Shown here piece by piece: positions 21,590 through 32,384 of a stretch of DNA of 64,000 bases; position 1 is the stretch's first letter, and each line of letters opens with the position of its first letter. The notes below the pieces were generated by a model. That model was given only the letters and a program-made list of their open reading frames with translations. It searched no databases and was not told the DNA's origin. Position numbers and translations under genes: made by a program. The stretch lies in the NCBI RefSeq assembly GCF_018294505.1, contig NC_057810.1:709751563-709815562 (forward strand). Direction: 5' to 3'. Source of the DNA: Triticum aestivum (taxonomy: Eukaryota; Streptophyta; Magnoliopsida; Poales; Poaceae).

Positions 21590-22320
21590 ATATAGTTAAA
21601 TAAAAGTAGTTTTATTCATTAAATCAACTATCTAGTTCAACTACTAAGCACTTACTATCAATAAATAAGTAGTACTTAATAAAAACAAACTACTTCTATA
21701 TATAGTAAAATAAATTAGTTTATTAAATCAACTAGCTAGTTCAACTATATATAAACTACTTCTTATTTTTTTCCTTTTTCTAAATACTATGAACAAAAAA
21801 ATCATTAAAAATCTATGAACAAAATTAATTACACAATCTAAATATCACCCAAAAAATCTATTAACAATAATATCACCAAACATGCATATTCAATAATAAT
21901 ATCACCAAAAAATCTATTAACAGAAAAAAAACCTAACATAATATGAACAAATTAATTAGTACGCATCTAATCTAACAAAAAAATCTAATTAATCTAACAA
22001 AAAAAAATCTAACATAATATGAACAAATTAATTACTACACATCTAATCTAACAAAAAAATCTAATTTGACAAAAAAATCTATGAACTACATATCTAAATT
22101 ACTACACATCTAATCTAACAAAAAAATCTAATTAATCTAACAAAAAAATCTAACATAATATGAACAAATTAATTACTACACATCTAATCTAAGAAAAAAA
22201 ATCTAATCTAACAAAAAAATCTATGAACTACATTTCTAAATTACTACACATCTAACCTAACAAAAAAATCTATGAACTACAAAAAAAATCTAAAAAAAAT
22301 CTAACAAAAATAAAAAACAA
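21590..22320. repeat. AT-rich degenerate repeat, AACAAAAAAATCTA units
   Basis: A run of CTAACAAAAAAATCTAA and AACAAATTAATTACTACACA units repeated many times with varying spacing. It encodes nothing. Probably the first intron of the minus-strand CACTA gene. Confidence 0.7.
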
Positions 22321-22329
22321 TGCTCACGT

Positions 22330-22625
22330 ACGGCCGGCGACGGCGACGGTGAAGGCGACGGCGAGGGGCGGAGCGGGGCGGCGACGGCGTCGAGGCGGCG
22401 TGGGCCGGGGCGGCGACGTCGATCGGGGCAGCGCGGGCGGGCTGGGCGGGGCGCGCGGGCGGCGACGGCGCGGGGCGGGGCTGGGCGGGGCGGCGCGGGG
22501 CGGCGACGACGTCAGGGTGTGGCGGGGCGGGGCGGCGACGGCGTCGGGGCGGGGCGGCGACGGCGAGGTGGCGGCAGGGAGACGCGCGGCGACGGGAGTG
22601 GAGCAGGAGAGATCAAAGTCGCGCT
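22330..22625 (-). other. GC-rich leader-exon block of CACTA 3
   Basis: An abrupt 300-bp island of (GGCGGCGACGGCG)-like DNA between AT-rich sequence and the subterminal array. Minus-strand frames give only Pro/Ala/Arg-rich peptides. Equivalent blocks occur at 1-320 and 32385-32690 in the same position relative to the repeats. Confidence 0.55.
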
Positions 22626-22649
22626 AAGTGTTGTATATGTAGCAAAGAC

Positions 22650-22890
22650 TTTGGTCTCGGTTCGTGGAACAAACCGGGACTAATGCCCCTTTAGTCCCGG
22701 TTGGTGCCACCAACCGGGACCAAAGGCCTCTTTTCAGCAGCCCAAAGGGCGGGAAACGAAGACCTTTGGTCCCGGTTGGTGGCTCCAACCGGGACTAAAG
22801 AGCGGCATTCGTCCCGGTTGGTTGAAACAACCGGGACCAAAGAGTGGCATTGGTACCGGTTGGTGCCACCAACTGGTACCAATGGACCCG
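22650..22890. repeat. Internal CCGGTTGG(T/A)G array of CACTA 3
   Basis: Five or more alternating GTCCCGGTTGGTG and CACCAACCGGGAC units. The array lies inside the element, next to the GC block, and mirrors the terminal array at 23870-24150. A TGTTTATAAGCC TATA-like box follows at about 22988. Confidence 0.8.
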
Positions 22891-23153
22891 TCTAACTACT
22901 TTTTTATTTTCTGCAGCTGTTTTTTTGTTGATTCTTTCTGCAACTGTTTTTTTAGTCCCACCTCGCCAAGCGAGAGGCACTCGTAGCTGTTTATAAGCCT
23001 TGCGTACAGAGACGATGACGAAGAGGCTCATTGCTCCTGCACGTTGGTTAGCTTCAAGCCTTGAGGAATACGGTAGACTGCACAGAGCTATGTGCAGTGC
23101 AGTTGACACTATTCCGAAAGGCTTGAAGCAAATTAACAAGCATTGCATCTCTT

Positions 23154-23730
23154 TTTTATTTTTAATGACTTATTACAACTCAGAAATAAAAAGAAAAAAA
23201 TAAATATAGCAGAAAAAAAAGAAAACTATATAGAAAACTACTCAGAAATGAATAGAAGCAAAAAATAGTTGTGATTAACTGTACTAAAAAATGAGCATAG
23301 ATGCTTATTTTTAATGACTTATTACAACTCAGAAATAAAAAGAAAAAAATAAATATAGCAAAAAAGAAAAAAACTATATAGAAAACTACTCAAAAATGAA
23401 TAGAAGCAAAAAATAGTTATGATTAACTGTACTAAAAAAGGAGCATAAATGCTTACTTGTAATGACTTATTACAACTCAGAAATAAAAAGAAGAAAAAAT
23501 AGTTGTGATTAACTTTACTAAAATATGAGCATAGAGGCTTATTTTTAATGACTTATTACAATTCAGAAATAAATAGAAGAAAAAATAGTTATGATTAACT
23601 TGACTAAAAAATCAGCATAGATGCTTATTTTTAATGACTTATTACAACTCAGAAATAAAAAGAAAAAAATAAATATAGCAGAAAAGAAAAAAAACTATAT
23701 AAAAAACTACTCAGAAATGAGCATAGATGC
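23154..23730 (+). repeat. AT-rich tandem array in CACTA 3
   Basis: Units starting TTATTTTTAATGACTTATTA recur at about 23154, 23308, 23455, 23543 and 23628. The first periods are about 150 bp, the later ones about 86 bp by internal deletion. The array sits where autonomous relatives carry the transposase gene. Confidence 0.85.
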
Positions 23731-24358
23731 GCTTATAGAGGAAATTCAGCTTCTATTTTCATTTTCAGAGGAGCTCAATAAGGCAGAGAGGGAGGGGCTT
23801 ATAAACCGGTCTGATTCCCCTTCGGTTGGCGAGGTGGGACTAAACTCTGACCGCAACGAGGATCAACCATTTAGTCCCGGTTGGTGGAATGGACCGGGAC
23901 TAATGGGCGTCCTTTGGTCCCGGTTCAGGCCACCAACCGGGACCAATGGTGGTGGGCCAGGAGCGAGGGCCATTGGTCCCGGTTCGTCCCACCAACCGAG
24001 ACCAATAGGTCCAGACGAACCGAGACCAATGGCCCACGTGGCCCGGCCGGCCCCCGGGGCTCACGAACCGGGTCCAATGCCCCTATTGGTCCCGGTTCTG
24101 GATTGAACCGGGACTAATGGGTTGGACCGGCCTGGACCATTGGCCCCTTTTCTACTAGTGTCGGCTTACCGTGGCCAGCTGGGCCGTCGTCGGCCTCGCC
24201 CAGGTCGACTGGGCCTTATCGTCTTCACTGTGCGCGACTAAACCCAATCGGGTTCATCGACGCTGATGCCGTATTATTTTTGCAAAAACTCAAACCGGCA
24301 TGATATTTGTCAAACTTATTAAAAAAGCGTGTTATTTAAAAAAAATAGCTCTTTGATT

Positions 24359-24590
24359 GGGGTCTTCTTTAGGGAAATCAAAGTGTTTTCCTCTCTAAAC
24401 TGTAGTTCTTTTCATATTGTTCATTGCCCATGGGCTTGTAATAAGGTTGCGGACCCTCTTGTACTGTATGGGTCGAAGATGAAGCTCGCACACAAAGCCG
24501 TATGGCCGGGTCTAGTCCCTACCTTTGCCCATGTTTTTGTGCCTGCATTCTGCTCGGGACGGTTTTTAATGGAATGAAACGTTCCATAAA
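24359..24590 (+). pseudogene. RNase H domain, C-terminal part and LINE tail
   Basis: The frame LIGVFFREIKVFSSLNCSSF, VHCPWACNKVADPLVLYGSK is the end of the RNase H fold (the CNKVADPL motif carries its last acidic residue). It is followed by GTTTTTAATGGAATGAAACG, a common plant LINE 3' tail. This closes the unit that begins at 12290. Confidence 0.65.
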
Positions 24591-26320
24591 TATTGCGTAT
24601 CTAAGTTCTATGTCACTGATTTTACGTAAAGATTCATGCAGATTTTTTTTTCTTTTCTCTTTTCCTTATAGTTGGTTTAAGCACTTAGATGTGCAATACT
24701 TAAGGCACATGTAGATATGCCCTATACAAACCCAAAAATATAATGCTATGTTGGCGCAGGTCCTGACCTCGACGCAGCGATCCGGCGAGTCGCCCGTAAG
24801 AGCTAGCCGCACTACAAGAAACTTGTTAATCTATGATGGATTACTGCTGACGTTCTTGGAATCTGTCATAGATTATGACGGTTTACTTGGTCTCGTCACG
24901 AATACCGTCACTGATTAGTAAGCCATGATTGAGCTGAAAACAGCAGGCCCTTGATGACGGATATCGGTTACCCTCACGGAAATCGACCAAGTGGGCTCGG
25001 TCGCTTCTAGCACTTTTTTAATATACACCATCCAGACGGTCATGCATTGTGTTCCCGCTGATGTGGCATCCATGCCCTTTCTTTGGCCCACATGTCGGTC
25101 GGATCATGCGTTTTACTTAAATAAAAATTAAAACTGTGAGGATACGAGGGTGCCACTATATGCCCAACATGACAAGGTATTTTTGATTATGTTGCTTCCC
25201 GTAAAAAGACAGTGGAGACTTATTTCTATTCTCGGATTCTCATATTCTCCATATCCCGTTGGCCGGTGCCGCTGCCAGTGCCATCGACGACTGCCTGGGC
25301 GAGGGTGGTTAGATCCTGTGGGGTGGTCCGTCTTGGCGCCATCTCCAGGATCCCGTCGACCTCCTGCCTCGCCGCCGCATGCCCTTGTTGTGCAGACGAG
25401 CCAGCCTCCGCCCGCCCTTGCTGCGCCGACGATCTAGCCACCGCCTGCCATTGCCGCACGGATGAGCCAATTGTTGCACCACTCCCACATTCTTTCCCCA
25501 CATCAATGTCAGCCAAGAGCGAGCGGTATGTCTCCGGCAGGAATAATCTCTATTCTTCAGAATTTGTTGACTAAATATCGTGATTTGAAATTTCCCCTTG
25601 AGAATTGAGGGTGAACTTTTTCCCTCCAGGTTTAATGGCGTGTTATTCGAGGTAGTTAGATTACCCAATTAATGAATGTGTTCAGTGGGGGAGCTACACG
25701 AAAATAATTGGGCGGACAGAGAACACATTTCCATCGCTGCCAGTACAAGTTGACTGACCTTGCCCATGACTGACAATACAAGCTGTAAAAGTGTCAACAA
25801 ACAACAATGCCTTACACATTTAGCGAATTGGGGATTTAGGGAATTATTCAATTGACGATGGCTTAAGTGGAATATAGGGGAATAAAGCAGTGAATAGTTC
25901 TAACAGATTTACCTATGCAGCTTTCAGAGATTCAGATGGATTCACAAAAGGATTTGGCCAACTGGTAGCCGCCTCGCCACTGCGTGGCCGTGTGGGTCTA
26001 CTCTTGGCTGAGGGCTGACTGCCAAATAAGTTGTCTATAGGTCGCCGCTGGGCCATCTGGCCATGGAGGCACTGTTGTGCCTGTGCGCCCGTGGCTGGCA
26101 GCCGCCGGCAAGCAACTGCTCCCGAGAACCTGCGCTGCGTGTTTTCTTTCGAGGAACAAGTGCTACCCTGCGACTATGCGAGGTTGATCCCTTGACGCGT
26201 GACATATTTCTCATCCGCATGCGTCGTCGTCGGCTGAGCTTCATATAATACTATTTTTCTCTAGACCTGGGCGGCCCACGGCCCACTTGGATGGCCTATC
26301 GGGTGAGGAGTATGAACATG
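24591..26320. other. Mostly unassigned DNA with a CACTA-type terminus
   Basis: At 24810 a CACTACAAGAAACTTG terminus begins and leads into TCTATGATGGATT/ATAGATTATGACGG inverted motifs up to about 24990, the pattern of a second CACTA subfamily. No opposite terminus was found. The rest has no recognisable gene except the short frame at 25212-25574. Confidence 0.5.
25212..25574 (+). other. Short open frame with an 11-residue triple repeat
   Basis: A 120-codon frame contains three tandem 33-bp units (25378-25410, 25411-25443, 25444-25476) encoding ACPCCADEPAS, ARPCCADDLAT and ACHCRTDEPIV. No family is recognised. It may be a leader exon of the CACTA element that begins at 24810, or chance coding over a minisatellite. 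Confidence 0.35.
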
Positions 26321-26324
26321 GAGA

Positions 26325-26620
26325 AGAAATTCTTGCGGTCGTCTGAGTCCGGCGAAGATGTCTGAGATGTTGAAGATGATGACGATCTAGTAGGAAATGA
26401 ATATGGTGGTGGAACACATTCTGAACTTCAGGGTTCGATCGAAGGGAGAAAAGTTTTGAACTGGGATAGGCTCGATGGAACACGGCTGCTCTACAAGGAC
26501 TACTTCCAACTCGTACTAACATTCATTCACACATGATTTCGTCGACGCTTCGGTATGCACAAACACTTGTTCTTCCGTGTGGTTGGGGGTGGGGGGTGGG
26601 GGGTTGGAGGCACATGATTC
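26325..26620 (+). pseudogene. PIF/Harbinger transposase, N-terminal fragment
   Basis: One frame reads ESGEDV, acidic DVEDDDDLVGNE, then RKVLNWDRLDGTRLLYKDYF, an in-frame TGA, and FRRRFGMHKHLFFRVV, the typical start of plant PIF transposases (YFRRRFRM..LFLRIV). It ends just before CACTA element 4. Its C-terminal counterpart is at 56675-56728 on the far side of that element. The DDE core is missing. Confidence 0.7.
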
Positions 26621-26638
26621 CTACTACAAGCTAACCAG

Positions 26639-26830
26639 CACTAGTGCAGAATTGGGCTTTAGTACCGGTTCGTAACGGCCTTTAGTGCCGGTTTGCCAAC
26701 CGGCACTAAAGAGTGGGGACTAAAGGCCCACCCCCCTTTAGTACCGGTTCGTCACGAACCGGCGCCAAAGTGCCACCACGTGGCACGAGCCAGGCCCGGG
26801 TGCGCGTAGGGTAACACCGGTACTAAATAT
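26639..26830. repeat. Left terminal and subterminal repeats of CACTA 4
   Basis: CACTAGTGCAGAATTGGG is followed by alternating TAGTACCGGTTCGT and AACCGGCACTAAAG units. These are the ACCGGT variant of the array, unlike the CCCGGG variant in CACTA 3. Confidence 0.8.
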
Positions 26831-26946
26831 TTGGGGTGGTTTTTGATTTATTTTTCATTCAATTTTTTTTGGTTTGCTGGTATTTCACGATACTACAAAT
26901 TGTACACGTTATTCATATATATAAATAGATTTTCTCGTACGTAGAA

Positions 26947-26950
<4 letters not shown>

Positions 26951-27018
<68 letters not shown>
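26951..27018. repeat. (AT)34 microsatellite
   Basis: A perfect AT tract of 68 bp between the left subterminal array and the end of the CACTA second gene. Confidence 0.97.
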
Positions 27019-27020
<2 letters not shown>

Positions 27021-27141
27021 TCGAATGTCTCACAAACCAACACCATTAATTATTCACACATACACATCTATATACATATACACAATTTCTTCTACATATA
27101 TATGTTGCTTTTGGTGCCTCGGGAGCACGATGACAAGTGGT

Positions 27142-30100
27142 TCATGGGGGCGGTAGCGGGTAATAGTATTCTCCTTTGGGATCTATGACCTGGTCGAGCA
27201 AAAATCCGGCTATTTCCTCTTGAAGTGCTAGTATGCGGTCCAATGGTAGGAGCTTATCCCGCACCGATCTGAACTATTAAGAAGGAGATCAATATATGCA
27301 TGTGTGTTAGTTGTGTGAGTAGATATCGATAATGGTGTGAATGGTGTTCTGACAAACGTACCCAGTCTTGTCTATCAGATCTGCTCCTTTCGCACGTCAT
27401 CATGTGAATGTTCTCGCAAACCTAGTGTGCACACAGATTATACCCCGACGCCTGCCTCAGAGCCTTTACGATAATGAAATTGAATCAGATAATAATTAAT
27501 CAAGCATGATAATTAATTAATGATATTGAAACAAGAATTAAAGAGATGGTAGCTAGCTAGTAGTACTTAATTACTTACCTTGGGTCGATGCCAAAACAAC
27601 TTTTTTGGCCACGTGCGTGGAGTCACCTTGATGAACTTTGCCCATGCCCTGCCCGCCGGCAAAGAAAATTAATAAAGGGGTTATTAAATAGTTCATATCA
27701 GGAAATGACGAACTAATAATTAATAGGCCGAGATATAGTTAATAATGATTGAAATTACCTGTTGACTATCCCCTTCACGATGGTGTAGTCTTTATCTTCT
27801 TTAATTAGTGAGTCCAGTAATTTAACTTTTCCTTCCTCAACTTTAATGTCTAACAAGACCCAGTGCCAACTTCATACGCACACGTTTGCATGTCTTAATT
27901 AAGCGGGCATGTGCATAAAATTAATCAACTACCGTAAACCGTATATACTTAATTATTAACATCTAGCTAGCTAGTAAGCAAAAACAGAATTTGTAGTACA
28001 AGACAGTGTGACTCACGGGAAGTTGTAAGGAAGTAGTATATCTTCATTGCTATTGAGACGCTTCAAGAACTCTAGCATGCTTTCCTCTACAGCATCTTGA
28101 CAATGTTCAATCTGCCATATGTCTTGATTAATGGTATTTGGGTCAATGAACCCAACGCCATAGCGTCCAGCTTTTTTCATTTCATACATCTTCATCCTGC
28201 ATATAATACCACAGAAAAAGAATATAGTGAGGATAATTACATGTAATGATTGATCAAAATTATCACTACATAACTAGCTTGAGACTTAAATTACAGAAAG
28301 AAATCACTTACAGACAATAGCAACTGACGATAGACTTGTCGAGTGCGTCTTGATTGTATAACTGAAATAGTTTTGCATACTCAATGGTCAGAGCTTTCTC
28401 ATGGTAATAATGCTCATGCTTGACATTCACCATGAGGGACTCGATTGGAAATCTTGGTAATGTTCATGTACCATTGATGCAATTGATACATTCTCATTGG
28501 GAGGTCCTTGACCTTGTCTGGATGGACCAAAGGTTTGCCCCGGACATATTGCCATGCTATTTCTGATTCTTTAAGTGTAGGCATGGGCTCGATTTCGAGG
28601 AGTTGTCCAACAGAGATATTGAGCATTTGAGCCTGCATTATATGATCCTCTGTTATTACCACATCGTCATGCTGGGGAACGCTAACGGTTTGCCCACAAT
28701 AATATTTGGCACGCGTACTACTCCTCTCATGTGTTGTTGGCACAACAAGCGGGGGGATCGCTTGCGCCGCCTGTTCTCCCAACTGGGGAACGGTTCTCCC
28801 GCATTTTTTGCCAGCTGCTTGTTGGCTCGAGCTTGAGCTCGCTTCCTTCTGTACTCGTGCTCAATGTGCCTTCCTAATTTGGCACTCATAGTCCGAGTCA
28901 ACAGGCTTGGGAGCTGGTTCTCTAGCCCTACGAATAAAGTGGTCAATTACTTTCTCAGGCACTTTCTCCTTTGGCGGCGGTGCCGGTTTCGGTCCAAAAT
29001 GGGCGTCCACTTGGGCTTGCACTATGGCTGTGTTTTGCTCCTTAGTCATGTCGTAAGGCCTCTGAGGAAGAGGAGCGAGGCTTGGACCATATTTATATCG
29101 CTTGTCTTCGCCTGTACTTCCTGAACTACCTCGACTCGTACCGCTATGCACCAAAGCTGCAACATGTCTCTTTCTGCGATTGCTGAGACGGCGGAGACGG
29201 CTGACGTGGAGTTGGACCAGGAGAAGTGGCCTGACGATGTGCCGGACTTGAAGCAGGAGGTGTGGCCTGACACGGTGCCGGACTTGAAACCGGAGAAGTG
29301 GCATGACGCTGTGCCGGACTTGAAACCGGAGGAGTCAGCTCACGCGTTCGGGGACTTGGAGGAGGTGGCGGACTTCGAGGAGGAGTAGTCTCACACGTTT
29401 GTGGACTTGGAGGAGCGGGAGTCTGCTTACTCGGTGGCGGACTTCAAGGAGGAGTCGACAGACAACGCGGTGTCGGTTGACTTCGAAAGATGATGCAATC
29501 CTTTCTCCATAGGATGATATGATGTATGGCCTCTCCCAATGTGCGCTCGTCTTCTCCTCCAGGAATGTCAAGCATTAGCCCCGAATATGGGTCCACCACT
29601 TCATCAACCATGGCACGAGCATAGCCCTCTGGAATCGGGATGCAATGGTAGGTTGCTTTGGGGGTAACTGGAAAAGCAACGTCGTTCGCCACCTTCATGG
29701 ATATGTTCTTCATTTTGGAGTGTAGCTCACAGTTAGTGTTCTCTATGATGTCATCCACAGGGTATGTATCCAGCAGTGTGTCGCCCGGGGCAGAACCAAC
29801 GCTGCTTCTCGGCATGGATGGGACGGTGCTATCCAATGCTGGACGATCATCTGCTTGCTGCTGCCGCTGCTGAGACCCCATTTCCTGTCTAAGTGAGTCG
29901 ATTTGCTGTTGCTGCTGCTGGAATTTGAGTGCCAGGTCCACGTGCCTTACTTCTAGGCCTTGAAGGCGTTCTGCGTCTTGCTTCCTCTGCTCCTCCTCCA
30001 ACTTCCTCTTCTTCTCCTCCTCCATCTTCTTTCTTGCACGGGACCTGTAGTCGTCATTCCAGTCCGAAAAGCCCTCATACCAGGGAATAACGCCCTTGCC

Positions 30101-31309
30101 TCGTGTTCTTCCCGGGTGTTCAGGATTTCCCAGGGCGCACGTAAGCTCGTCGTTCTCTCTGTTGGGCGTGAACTCCCCCCTTCGAGCTTCTTCTATTGCA
30201 TCAATTATCTTTTGTTCGGCTCCTTTTAGACTTGCCTTCTGTGAAACTTCGCCTGTCTTCTGGTCCAACGCTCCCCCATGCGCATAGAACCAAGTTCTGC
30301 ACCTGGGGGGGCCAGTTCCTAGTAACCGGAGTGACTCCTGCATCCTCCATCTCTCGCTCAGACTTATCCCACCTAGGCAATCCCACCGCGTATCCACCTG
30401 GACCCAGCCTATGGAACTGCGTCTTTCTTGCGGCATTTGCCTTGTTTTTCATCGCCCGTTCCTTAGATAATTCTGAATCCTTGAAGGTCACGAAATCGTC
30501 CCAGTGCTCTCTTTGCTTCTCCAGTGTTCCCTTGAAATCTGGAGTCTTCCTTTCATTAGCGAGGTAGTTGGCACATACAGTTTTCTTGTGGGTGTTGAAT
30601 GCAATTGCCCTCTTCTTAAGAGCAGCGGCCTTGACTTTCTTCACATCTGCTTCAGTGAAATGATCTGGTAGGGTGAAATGTTCCATCAGAGATTTCACCA
30701 GGTCCTTTTTGGCTCTGTCGTCGACCCAAGTAACACTTGGACGTTTAGTCTTTGGCTCTTTCCAATCTTGAATGGAGATCGGGAGTTTGTCCTTCACAAG
30801 AACTCCGCACTGACGAGTCCACTTGTCCGCAACGTTCTTAGGCGTGAGGGGTTCACCACTAAGTTTGATGGATTCGATGTGGTACTTTACACCATCCTTC
30901 AACATTCTGCCTGGGCCTCGCTTTGTCTTGTTGTTTGTAGAAGCAGATTTGCTCGATCCGGAGGGCTGAAAGAAGAAAGATCGATTCGTTAATATATCTT
31001 CAATAAAAAAACATGTGATGATCACCATGATGCATGCTTATATAAATATACCTAGTCGGTAGTCTTTGTTATTTGAAGATCAGCATTGTCTGTGTCATCA
31101 CAAACATTGTCTGTGTCATCATAATCATAATCATAGTTCATGACTTCATCAGCTCGTTCGTCGAGATCGAATATCTTTTCATCACCTTCTCCAGTATTGT
31201 TCAGATATTGGGAGCCGTCATCTGCTTCATTCAGGTCAGCTAGCCTATGAGGGCTGCGTATGATGTCAAACAATTCCTCTTCTCTCTCTCTGCCGGTATT
31301 GTCCGCCAT
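27142..31309 (-). pseudogene. CACTA second gene with Ulp1-like domain (element 4)
   Basis: Exon 1 (31309 to about 31054) encodes MADNTGREREEELFDIIRS and acidic repeats. A GG|GTATAT donor and a TTTCAG acceptor (near 30969) lead to exon 2: PSGSSKSA, KWTRQCGVLVKDKLPISIQ, HWDDFVTFKDSELSKERA. A run of seven C on the coding strand (near 30305) shifts the frame once. Then come FYAHGGALDQKTGEVSQKAS, charged coiled coil EEEKKRKLEEEQRKQDAERL, Gln tract, IPEGYARAMVDEVVDPYSG, a Pro-rich stretch, and KYKYGPSLAPLPQ-like YKYGPSLAPLPQRPYDMTKE. The C-terminus has C48/Ulp1-type motifs: HWVLLDIKVEEGKVKLLDSL and a would-be catalytic Cys in ASGYNLC, followed by an in-frame stop. The last exon ends YYYPLPP. Homologue: 2956-6721. 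The protease-like role is inferred. Confidence 0.75.
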
Positions 31310-31516
31310 AGCTTTTACTTTACTAATACAGAAGAAATATAAAACAATTTAGTATTCAAATTACAATGCATGGATGCAATTAACCAATAAGGAAAAACTG
31401 AATCTCGAATACATCGTCTCGAATATATAATCTCAAATACATCATCGTCTTAATATATATAATCTCGAATACATCGTCTCGAATATTATATATCGAATAC
31501 ATCACTGGCTAGGTAT

Positions 31517-31957
31517 CTAATAAAGATCGAGTACTACAGAAGAATCTAGGGCGCCACTCGCGGTTCTTGGGGCGCGAGCGGTGCGCACCCAAAGAGAAGG
31601 AACCATCACAGGATCATATCTCCGGTCATCTGCCCAAAGAACCCGCCAAGTAGTGGAGAACCTGACGTCGTCCATAGCAGCCATGTAGCGATGGGCGTGC
31701 TCATCTTCCTCCCTGACACGGCGACGCACCACCTCCAGCGGGGCAGGCTGCCTCTGCACCGAATGTGGCCCACGCGAACGCCACCAAAGAAGATCAGGGT
31801 CGACGACGGGACCCGAGGTCGGGTTCCTCACCAAGCAGCGCGCCCCTCCAGGTAGCACCTCCCAGTGCCAGCCCGGCGGAGCCCAGTCCCGGACATGGGT
31901 CCCCTGAAGCAGGACGTCGTCGCGAACGGGTCGACGGCGAGGATGCGGGCCGGGCAT
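31517..31957 (-). CDS. Small Trp-rich CACTA accessory protein (element 4 copy)
   Basis: A 146-residue open frame starting MPGPHPRRRPVRDDVLLQG, with THVRDWAPPGWHWEVLPGG, VDPDLLWWRSRGP, EVVRRRVREEDEHAHRYMAA, TWRVLWADD and YDPVMVPSLWVRTAR. It is homologous along its whole length to 21158-21562 in CACTA 3. It lies directly upstream of the second gene on the same strand, so it could be an exon of it or a separate protein. No known fold is recognised. Confidence 0.55.
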   Translation of the reverse strand: MPGPHPRRRPVRDDVLLQGTHVRDWAPPGWHWEVLPGGARCLVRNPTSGPVVDPDLLWWRSRGPHSVQRQPAPLEVVRRRVREEDEHAHRYMAAMDDVRFSTTWRVLWADDRRYDPVMVPSLWVRTARAPRTASGALDSSVVLDLY

Positions 31958-32328
31958 ATCGTCGAGAACAAATACTATATGCCCGCAAAAAGTAACATTT
32001 TTTAAATGATTGGATTGTGATAACTAAAATTCTATATATATGCAAATTCTAACAGTTTGACATTAATCTAATTCATCTGATTAAAACTAATTCTAAAATT
32101 TCCTGATTATATAACTAACATTTCCATAACAATTCTAATATTTATATAACTGAAAGACAGAAAAATTGCTAACATTTCTATAAATATTTCTGTAACTAAA
32201 AAACAGAAAACATTTATAACAATTCTATATAACTAACATTTATAATATTTATATAACTAAAAAACAGAATAATTTCTAACATTTCTATAACTAAAAAACA
32301 GAAAAAAAATTATAACAAACAAACTAAT

Positions 32329-32382
32329 GTGTGTGTGTGTGTGTAGTGTGTGTGTGTGTGTAGTGTGTGTGTGTGTGTGTGG
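32329..32382. repeat. Interrupted (TG)n microsatellite
   Basis: Three TG runs separated by TAG steps, placed at the edge of the GC-rich block. Thr-His frames across it are artefacts. Confidence 0.9.
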
Positions 32383-32384
32383 AC

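Larger units (their letters stand above)
19087..24163 (-). mobile_element. CACTA (En/Spm) element 3 with tcg duplication
   Basis: It starts CACTAGTAGAAAAA at 19090 and ends CTACTAGTG at 24160, with tcg on both sides (19087-19089, 24161-24163). Subterminal CCCGGTT/AACCGGG repeats lie at 19110-19300 and 23870-24150, and another array lies internally at 22650-22890. Coding traces are on the minus strand: a short Trp-rich protein (21158-21562) and a broken protein at 19684-20848. No TNP2-type transposase is present; its place is taken by an AT-rich tandem array (23154-23730). Non-autonomous. Confidence 0.9.
18746..24358. mobile_element. Mutator-like element with 9-bp target duplication, carrying CACTA 3
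   Basis: The ends begin GCTATTTTTT at 18755 and finish AAAAAATAGC at 24349. The inverted arms stay similar for roughly 100 bp (shared ATGCCGGTTTGA, AATAATACGGCATC, AACCCGATTGG). Flanking 9-mers are tctttaatt (18746-18754) and tctttgatt (24350-24358), 8 of 9 identical, as expected of Mutator-type insertion. After subtracting CACTA 3 only about 525 bp remains and no MURA-type transposase is present, so this is a non-autonomous copy. Removing it reconnects the RNase H reading region. Confidence 0.8.
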
